Assembly: GCA_022837485.1 (NCBI GenBank)
Contig: JALHHH010000091.1
Location: 1-10,675, forward strand
Origin: Bacteroidales bacterium
Lineage (GTDB): Bacteria; Bacteroidota; Bacteroidia; Bacteroidales; Lentimicrobiaceae
DNA length: 10,675 nucleotides
Reading direction: 5' to 3'
Numbering within the stretch: the first letter of the stretch is position 1; every line of letters begins with the position of its first letter. This document shows positions 6,122 through 10,675 of this stretch, one piece after another. Position numbers and translations under genes: made by a program. A model generated the notes under the pieces. The model ran no database searches. It saw only the letters and a program-made list of their open reading frames with translations, and was not told the origin of the DNA.

Positions 6122-7057
6122 TCAGAGGATTCCTTCCTTAAGTATGTCGTGAAGGTGTATTACGCCGGCGTATTCTTCGTTTTCCATAACAAGTATCTGG
6201 GTGATGTTGTTTTTGCGCATCAGGTCGAGGGCGTCAGCAACGAGAATTCCAGAGTCGATGGTAAGCGGGTCGCGGGTCATGATATCGGAGGCTTTCAGGT
6301 TTTCAACGGGCGTTTCGCGATGCAGCATGCGTCGTATGTCACCATCGGTAATTATGCCCGCCAGTTTCCTTCCGTTGAGTACGGCCGTTGCCCCCAGGCG
6401 TTTCGATGAAATTTCGAGAAGTACCGAACGCATATCGTCGTTGATTTGTACTTCGGGCTTTTCATTAAACTTGTAGATGTCGGAAACTTTCAGATAGAGT
6501 CTTTTTCCCAGTGCACCTCCGGGGTGATAGCGGGCGAAATCCTCACGCGAAAAGCCCCGGCATTCGAGAAGCGCTACTGCCAGGGCATCGCCCATTACCA
6601 GCTGAGCCGTTGTGCTGGCAGTCGGAGCCAAATTGTTTGGACAGGCTTCACGGTTTACCGATGCATTCAGAATGAGATCGGAGTTTTTTGCCAGATAAGA
6701 TTCGGTGTTTCCAACCAGGCCAATGAGCTTGTTTCCCATCAGCCGGAGCAAAGGCAACAATACTTTTATCTCCGGCGTGTCACCGCTTTTCGACAGACAG
6801 ATAATCACATCACCGGGGCGGATCATTCCCAGATCGCCGGCAGGCGTTCCGGTGCTGTTAAAAGTACTTACAAGTTTTGCGGCTATATTGGCACTTTTCC
6901 CTATTCCCGTAACGATAACCCTACCCGTCGAATTCAATATCAGCTCTACGCTTCTGATAAAGTCTTCGTTCAGATGGTTTCCAAGGTTCCCGATGGCAGC
7001 CGCCTCTTCTTCAATGGTGCGGAGCCCTATTTGTCTGATTTCTTCCGGTGTTTTCAA
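6122..7057 (-). CDS. kdsD: arabinose-5-phosphate isomerase KdsD (KpsF/GutQ family), with a gap in the catalytic domain
   Basis: The family interconverts ribulose 5-phosphate and arabinose 5-phosphate, the first step to Kdo of LPS. The layout is a sugar-isomerase (SIS) domain at about 35-180, then two CBS domains (190-311). Visible landmarks are GIGKS (51-55), SGDTPEI (91-97), NREACP (135-140), STTAQLVMGDALAVALL (148-164) and RYHPGGALGK (176-185), so counterparts of E. coli K59, E111, E152 and H193 are present as K54, E96, E137 and H178. However, family members carry roughly 11 residues between STGTP and GDLGM, of the type xFFVHPxEAxH; here there is one Ala (A73). That removes two His, including the equivalent of E. 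coli H88. The start is a TTG at 7057; the frame is closed by TGA at 7082-7084 and has no ATG. It leads the minus-strand group. Family is certain; full activity is doubtful. Confidence 0.9.
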   Translation of the reverse strand: MKTPEEIRQIGLRTIEEEAAAIGNLGNHLNEDFIRSVELILNSTGRVIVTGIGKSANIAAKLVSTFNSTGTPAGDLGMIRPGDVIICLSKSGDTPEIKVLLPLLRLMGNKLIGLVGNTESYLAKNSDLILNASVNREACPNNLAPTASTTAQLVMGDALAVALLECRGFSREDFARYHPGGALGKRLYLKVSDIYKFNEKPEVQINDDMRSVLLEISSKRLGATAVLNGRKLAGIITDGDIRRMLHRETPVENLKASDIMTRDPLTIDSGILVADALDLMRKNNITQILVMENEEYAGVIHLHDILKEGIL

Positions 7058-7087
7058 TGGCTTTGTCGTGTTTGCGCGAAGTCATTA

Positions 7088-7095
7088 CAAAGATA
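7088..7095 (-). promoter_or_regulatory. Bacteroidota -7 promoter element of kdsD
   Basis: The minus strand reads TATCTTTG, an exact TAnnTTTG match, 30 bases upstream of the kdsD TTG start. An ATG follows it immediately (7085) but is out of frame with kdsD and opens a 24-codon ORF that runs into the kdsD coding region. Confidence 0.6.
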
Positions 7096-7166
7096 CAATA
7101 ATACAGGGAGCTGATCCGCCTTTGTTTTTATTGATAAAAATCGTTCAAAAAACAGATTTTAAGAAA

Positions 7167-7199
7167 GTTGCTGATTGAATAATATTTTTTAGAAATTTG
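7167..7199 (+). promoter_or_regulatory. promoter-like sequence facing the 7200-7400 block
   Basis: GTTG (7167-7170) lies 21 bases before GAAATTTG (7192-7199). These match the Bacteroidota -33 TTTG in three of four positions and the -7 TAnnTTTG in five of six fixed positions, at a normal spacing. Transcription would begin near 7204. Confidence 0.35.
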
Positions 7200-7218
7200 C
7201 ATTCCTTTTGGCAGACAG

Positions 7219-7329
7219 ATGAAAATTCACGGCCTGGCCGGGATGACAGTGGCCGGAATCGGTTCAGCCGGGGATGCGCAGGTGGCGTTGGGATGCTTCA
7301 GCTGGAGATTGTGGGCAAAGGGGATATGA
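7219..7329 (+). CDS. possible 36-residue small protein (weak candidate)
   Basis: An ATG ORF begins about 15 bases downstream of the predicted transcription start and ends at a TGA (7327-7329). The product starts MKIHGLAGMTVAGIGSAG, is Gly/Ala-rich and hydrophobic at the N-terminus, and ends in the Trp-containing SWRLWAKGI. I recognise no family. It could be a genuine small protein, part of a non-coding RNA, or a chance ORF in a GC-richer block; the last is most likely on length alone. Confidence 0.15.
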   Translation: MKIHGLAGMTVAGIGSAGDAQVALGCFSWRLWAKGI

Positions 7330-7367
7330 TCGTATCACCGTATGCATGGAATACACAGACCGGGTGG

Positions 7368-7402
7368 CCTGTTAAAATTCTGTTATACAGGATTTTTTTT
7401 TT
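7368..7402 (+). terminator. weak hairpin with ten-T tract, possible intrinsic terminator
   Basis: CCTGT (7368-7372) pairs with ACAGG (7387-7391), followed by A and T10 (7393-7402), with a second T7 run shortly after. The stem is only five pairs with a 14-base loop, so termination would be weak, but the T-tract is strong and it closes the GC-richer block. Confidence 0.35.
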
Positions 7403-7489
7403 GACTTTTTTTGTCTTATTGATTACATTTGTTTTAAATGAGATTTGATCTAACAAAACTCTGATCGACTTTCACCTTACGACCTCAAA

Positions 7490-7497
7490 TAAATTTG
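7490..7497 (+). promoter_or_regulatory. Bacteroidota -7 promoter element of recQ, abutting the start codon
   Basis: TAAATTTG matches TAnnTTTG exactly and ends only six bases before the recQ ATG at 7504. If it is the promoter, the mRNA would begin at or within a few bases of the start codon. No clear -33 TTTG is present. Confidence 0.55.
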
Positions 7498-7503
7498 CAT
7501 GCA

Positions 7504-9699
7504 ATGAAGAAAGTGAATGACTATTCGCTTAATGAACTACTGAAGAAAATTTTTGGATTTGATTCCTTCAAGGGAAATCAGGAGGCCATTATTAATAACC
7601 TCCTTGATGGTAGAGATACGTTTGTTATTATGCCAACCGGAGGAGGAAAGTCGATGTGTTATCAGCTTCCGGCTCTGATCAGTCCCGGAACGGCCATTAT
7701 TATTTCCCCGCTTATTGCGCTGATGAAGAATCAGGTGGATGCAATCCGGAATTTCGGGGCCGAACAGGGAATGGCTCATTTCTTAAATTCATCGCTGAGC
7801 AAATCTGAAATTGCCGAGGTTCGGAAGGACCTGAAGAGCGGGAAAACGAAATTGCTGTACGTAGCACCCGAATCCCTCACCAAAGATGAGAATGTGCAGT
7901 TTCTGCAGGAAATTGATATATCGTTTTTCGCCATTGACGAAGCGCACTGCATTTCGGAATGGGGTCACGATTTCAGGCCGGAATACAGAAGGCTGAGGCC
8001 AATCATAGAAGCCATCGGTAAAAGGGTGCCCATTATTGCCCTTACGGCAACTGCTACCCCAAAAGTTCAGCAGGATATTCAGAAAAACCTGAATATGCTT
8101 GATGCTTCTCTGTTTATTTCCTCGTTTAACAGGCCTAACCTCTACTACGAAGTACGTCCCAAAGGCGATGAACCAATAAAAGACATCATCAAGTTCATTA
8201 AGTCGCAGCCCGGTAAATCGGGTATTGTTTATTGCCTTAGCCGTAAAAAAGTCGAAGAAATCGCCGAAACCCTTCAGGTGAACGGTATTAAAGCCTTGCC
8301 TTATCACGCCGGACTTGACTCCCCGACCAGGGTAACCAACCAGGATAAATTCCTGATGGAGGAAATAGACGTTATAGTGGCAACCATCGCCTTCGGAATG
8401 GGAATCGATAAGCCCGACGTGCGTTATGTGATCCATCACGATATGCCTAAAAGCCTTGAAGGTTACTACCAGGAGACCGGAAGAGCCGGAAGGGACGACG
8501 GTGAAGGCAACTGCGTCGCTTTTTACAGTTTCGACGATATCCAGAAACTCGAAAAATTCAATAAAAATAAATCGGTAGCCGAACAGGAAATTGCAAGTCA
8601 GTTGCTGCTCGAAACCGTATCCTATGCCGAGTCTTCCGTATGCCGCCGGAAACAGCTGCTGCACTACTTCGGCGAGATTTATCCGGAAGATAATTGCGGA
8701 AGCTGCGACAACTGTTTACACCCCAAAACCAAATTCGAAGGTAAGGAAGCAGTGGAGCTGGTTCTTGAAACGGTTATTGCCCTTAAACAGCTGTTCAAGG
8801 CAAAACACGTTATTGGTGTAATCACCGGAAAACCATCAGCAAATAACAAGTCGTTCAAACACAACCAGCTTGAGGTGTTTGGGAAAGGCTCCGAATACGA
8901 CGAGAAATACTGGAACGCGGTAATCCGCCAGATGCTCATTGAGAGGCTTCTGGTAAAAGACATAGAAAACTATGGCCTGCTTAAAGTAACACCCGAAGGG
9001 CATAAATTTCTGAAGAAGCCTTACTCCATCCTGCTCACCAGAGATCATGACTACGAGAATGCCGAGGAGGAGGACTTCTTTGCCGGTGGCGCAAAAACAA
9101 GCACGGCCGACAAGAATCTGTTTACCATGCTGAAAGACCTCAGAAAGGAAATCTCCCGTAAGGAAAACCTCCCTCCGTTTGTGATCTTTCAGGATCCCTC
9201 GCTCGAAGATATGGCAATTCAGTATCCCATCACCTTCGACGAATTGAAAAACATTACCGGAGTCGGAGCCGGAAAAGCCCAGAAATACGGTAAACCTTTC
9301 CTCGACCTGATCAAGACCTATGTAGAAGAAAACGAGATTATCCGGCCGATGGACATGGTTGTTAAATCCGTGGTAAACAAATCGGGACTCAAAGTTTATA
9401 TCATTCAGAATATAGACCGCAAGATATCGCTTGAAGATATCGCCTTTGCAAAGAATATGTCGATCAGTGAGCTGCTTACCGAAATTGAACGCATTGTTTC
9501 GGCAGGAACCAAGCTCGATCTTAACTACTATGTGAATGAGTACGTTGATCCGTATCATCAGGACGAGATTTACGACTACTTCCGTGAAGCAGAAAGCGAT
9601 TCGATTGAAAATGCCCTGCAAGAGCTGGGAGAGGACGAGTTTAGTGAAGAGGAAATCCGGCTGATGCGAATAAAGTTTATGTCGGATCTCGGGAATTAA
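7504..9699 (+). CDS. recQ: ATP-dependent DNA helicase RecQ
   Basis: This is a 3'-5' superfamily 2 helicase for recombination and replication-fork repair. The ATG at 7504 gives 731 residues; an in-frame TTG at 7495 lies inside the promoter element and is rejected. Visible parts are motif 0 (FKGNQ, 22-26), Walker A TGGGKS (45-50), DEAH (145-148), LTATATP (motif III), the second RecA domain with GIVYCLSRKKVEE, then GMGIDKPDVRYVIHHD and QETGRAGRDDGEG (motif VI, arginine finger). C380, C398, C401 and C404 form the zinc site. A winged-helix RQC region spans about 410-520, and an HRDC domain about 539-610, including ITGVGAGKAQKYG. The last 120 residues resemble the helix-turn-helix (HTH_40-like) tail seen on Bacteroidota RecQ and end acidic. 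The gene stands alone and closes with a strong terminator. Confidence 0.97.
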   Translation: MKKVNDYSLNELLKKIFGFDSFKGNQEAIINNLLDGRDTFVIMPTGGGKSMCYQLPALISPGTAIIISPLIALMKNQVDAIRNFGAEQGMAHFLNSSLSKSEIAEVRKDLKSGKTKLLYVAPESLTKDENVQFLQEIDISFFAIDEAHCISEWGHDFRPEYRRLRPIIEAIGKRVPIIALTATATPKVQQDIQKNLNMLDASLFISSFNRPNLYYEVRPKGDEPIKDIIKFIKSQPGKSGIVYCLSRKKVEEIAETLQVNGIKALPYHAGLDSPTRVTNQDKFLMEEIDVIVATIAFGMGIDKPDVRYVIHHDMPKSLEGYYQETGRAGRDDGEGNCVAFYSFDDIQKLEKFNKNKSVAEQEIASQLLLETVSYAESSVCRRKQLLHYFGEIYPEDNCGSCDNCLHPKTKFEGKEAVELVLETVIALKQLFKAKHVIGVITGKPSANNKSFKHNQLEVFGKGSEYDEKYWNAVIRQMLIERLLVKDIENYGLLKVTPEGHKFLKKPYSILLTRDHDYENAEEEDFFAGGAKTSTADKNLFTMLKDLRKEISRKENLPPFVIFQDPSLEDMAIQYPITFDELKNITGVGAGKAQKYGKPFLDLIKTYVEENEIIRPMDMVVKSVVNKSGLKVYIIQNIDRKISLEDIAFAKNMSISELLTEIERIVSAGTKLDLNYYVNEYVDPYHQDEIYDYFREAESDSIENALQELGEDEFSEEEIRLMRIKFMSDLGN

Positions 9700-9758
9700 C
9701 CTCCAATGAAAGTTTCTGTTACCTATGAATTAAGGATTCGTATTAACCGAAGTCAATT

Positions 9759-9791
9759 ACATCCCGGAATTGCGCACCAGTTCCGGGATGT
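9759..9791 (+). terminator. strong intrinsic terminator after recQ
   Basis: ACATCCCGGAA (9759-9769) and TTCCGGGATGT (9781-9791) are perfect 11-bp arms. The stem extends inward by a T-G, a T-A and a G-C pair. It is followed by TTATTGCTTAT. It starts 59 bases after the recQ stop. Confidence 0.85.
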
Positions 9792-9848
9792 TTATTGCTT
9801 ATAAACAGCCCGTCCAAAACCTGGTCGCCAGACAGCCTCTTTTTTAAG

Positions 9849-9856
9849 TACATTTG
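9849..9856 (+). promoter_or_regulatory. Bacteroidota -7 promoter element of the OmpH-like gene
   Basis: TACATTTG matches TAnnTTTG exactly and ends 20 bases before the ATG at 9877, downstream of the recQ terminator, so it starts a new unit. No convincing -33 element is visible. Confidence 0.65.
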
Positions 9857-9876
9857 CAACCAAAAAATACACAATT

Positions 9877-10581
9877 ATGCAGGAAGAAACCATGAACCAG
9901 GTTCCACAACAGGATGAAGACATGAACAAAACCCTAAACTTAAACCCGGACGCCGATGCTCCGGCTTCGGGAAACAGCAGGCTGAATCTTGTTTTAACGG
10001 CAATCAACCTGATCCTGCTTGCCGGACTGGCAATCTTGTATTTCATCGTTCTGAAGCCGGCAAAGCCGGAAACAAATAGCCGGTTGTCTGCAAAAACAGC
10101 AGAAGGATCCATACGTGTTGCTTATGTAAACAGCGACAGCATTATGGCTAATTATGAGCTGGTTAAGTCGATGCGTAATACGCTGGAATCCAAAACACGT
10201 GAACTGGAAAACGAACTGCGGAGAAAGCAGGCTGCTTTTGAAAAGGATGCCGGTTACTTTCAGGAGCAGGTTAACAAGCGCAGCATTTCTGAAGCTTCGG
10301 CACAGGAAATCTACGCACAGCTAATGAATGAGCAGCAGAAACTCTACGAACTGAGAGAAAAATATACTGCGGAACTGGCCGATCAGGAGTATGAACTTAA
10401 CCTTGTACTCCTCGACAGTCTGAACAATTTTCTTGATCGTTACAATAAGAAGGTGAATTTTGATTACATCTTCTCGCATACCCGGGGAGGTAACATTCTG
10501 CATGCTAACGATTCACTGGATATCACACGGGATGTGCTCAATCTTCTGAACGAGGAATACCGAAAGACCTCCGGAAAATAA
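9877..10581 (+). CDS. OmpH/Skp-like protein with N-terminal membrane anchor
   Basis: This is a 234-residue member of the OmpH (Skp) family, trimeric holdase chaperones for outer-membrane proteins. Residues 1-34 are polar and acidic and should be cytoplasmic; 36-59 form one transmembrane helix (LNLVLTAINLILLAGLAILYFIVL); the rest is periplasmic. The family start motif is IRVAYVNSDSIMANYELVKSM (79-99). A long charged heptad-like region (about 100-190) forms the coiled-coil tentacles. The family end motif includes FDYIFSHTRGGNILHAN and LDITRDVLNLLNEEY (about 195-228). Unlike E. coli Skp, which is a free periplasmic protein with a cleaved signal, this one appears to stay anchored, as the helix is followed by no clear cleavage site. 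Later in-frame ATGs (9892, 9922) are possible starts. Its TAA overlaps the next start (TAATG), implying translational coupling. Confidence 0.87.
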   Translation: MQEETMNQVPQQDEDMNKTLNLNPDADAPASGNSRLNLVLTAINLILLAGLAILYFIVLKPAKPETNSRLSAKTAEGSIRVAYVNSDSIMANYELVKSMRNTLESKTRELENELRRKQAAFEKDAGYFQEQVNKRSISEASAQEIYAQLMNEQQKLYELREKYTAELADQEYELNLVLLDSLNNFLDRYNKKVNFDYIFSHTRGGNILHANDSLDITRDVLNLLNEEYRKTSGK

Positions 10582-10675
10582 TGCGAAAACCGATATTCAT
10601 TGTCCTGGTTGCCACACTTTCCGTTTTGTCGGCCCTTACGGGATGCCGGAGCAGAAACACGGAATCACCGGACGT
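10581..10675 (+). CDS. lipoprotein, 5' part only
   Basis: The ATG at 10581 shares its A with the stop of the OmpH-like gene. The 31 complete codons visible begin MRKPIFIVLVATLSVLSAL and continue T20-G21-C22: a basic start, a hydrophobic core and the lipobox L19-T-G-C22, so signal peptidase II processing and lipidation at Cys22 are expected. The next residues (RSRNTESPD) are polar, a usual linker. The gene runs off the window, so its function cannot be judged. Coupling to the OmpH-like gene suggests an envelope-related role. Confidence 0.8.
   Translation, partial: MRKPIFIVLVATLSVLSALTGCRSRNTESPD

Larger units (their letters stand above)
7096..7489. other. gene-poor divergent region between kdsD and recQ
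   Basis: No protein gene is convincing here. AT-rich ends (7100-7200 and 7380-7490) enclose a GC-richer block at about 7219-7380. The block is preceded by a promoter-like sequence and followed by a small hairpin and a run of ten T. It contains a 36-codon ATG ORF and, in another frame, an open stretch without a good start. I tested it by eye for SRP RNA, RNase P, tmRNA and tRNA landmarks and saw none; the single T-loop-like word GGTTCAGCC at 7261-7269 has no tRNA around it. Confidence 0.5.

Noticed and set aside
6446..7114. A 222-codon plus-strand frame across kdsD
   Set aside because: It is antisense to conserved SIS-domain coding sequence and has no recognisable features.
7253..7275. T-loop-like word GGTTCAGCCGG suggesting a tRNA
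   Set aside because: There is no matching T-stem, anticodon arm or acceptor stem around it.
7197..7448. An 83-codon plus-strand frame ending in a hydrophobic helix-like segment
   Set aside because: It begins at a TTG inside the promoter-like element, and the hydrophobic end comes from translating T-rich DNA that looks like a terminator.
7789..8664. A 291-codon open frame on the minus strand inside recQ
   Set aside because: It is antisense to the helicase core, whose motifs all read on the plus strand. Its translation is rich in Phe, Gly and Arg with no family motif, as expected for a shadow frame.
8836..9621. A 261-codon open frame on the minus strand over the 3' half of recQ
   Set aside because: It is antisense to the RQC, HRDC and tail regions; no promoter or motif supports it.

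Overview
The window looks like a chromosomal, mostly housekeeping segment of a Bacteroidota genome, probably from the Bacteroidales side. Three things point there. Six start-proximal sites match the Bacteroidota -7 promoter consensus TAnnTTTG. Shine-Dalgarno sequences are not evident in front of the starts I examined closely. The gene set also fits: an OmpH/Skp-like protein with an N-terminal membrane anchor, a long RecQ with an extra C-terminal helix-turn-helix region, and a kdsD / AhpD-like / lptB cluster. I see no tRNA, rRNA, CRISPR array, insertion sequence or phage gene.

Layout. (1) 2-1157, plus strand: the C-terminal end of an RND efflux pump (cut by the window edge), followed 10 bases later by a small PII-like protein. 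The unit ends in a long hairpin terminator. (2) 1337-2315, minus strand: two unrecognised genes of 242 and 82 residues, one base apart, convergent with unit 1. (3) 2316-2627: a gene-free divergent spacer with a 10-bp inverted repeat and the pssA promoter. (4) 2628-4823, plus strand: pssA (phosphatidylserine synthase), then an exported serine hydrolase of the class C beta-lactamase/PBP fold with its own promoter. (5) 4857-7057, minus strand: kdsD (Kdo precursor synthesis), an AhpD-like thiol protein, and lptB (LPS export ATPase) with its own promoter. (6) 7058-7503: a 446-base gene-poor spacer with a divergent kdsD promoter, a candidate short transcript, and the recQ promoter. (7) 7504-9699, plus strand: recQ, closed by a strong terminator. 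(8) 9877 to the end, plus strand: an OmpH/Skp-like protein whose stop overlaps the start of a lipoprotein gene that runs off the window.

Cell-envelope work is the common theme: phospholipid head group (pssA), Kdo and LPS export (kdsD, lptB), efflux (RND), outer-membrane protein chaperoning (OmpH-like), a lipoprotein and an exported serine hydrolase. RecQ is the DNA-repair exception.

I found no obvious new defence or mobile system. The points most worth a second look are: a KdsD whose catalytic domain lacks about ten residues, including a conserved His, in an otherwise intact frame with no ATG start; a PII-like gene coupled to an HAE1-type efflux pump; a recQ promoter so close to its ATG that the mRNA would be leaderless or nearly so; and a GC-richer block between promoter-like and terminator-like sequences at 7190-7402 that could be an undescribed small RNA or small protein.
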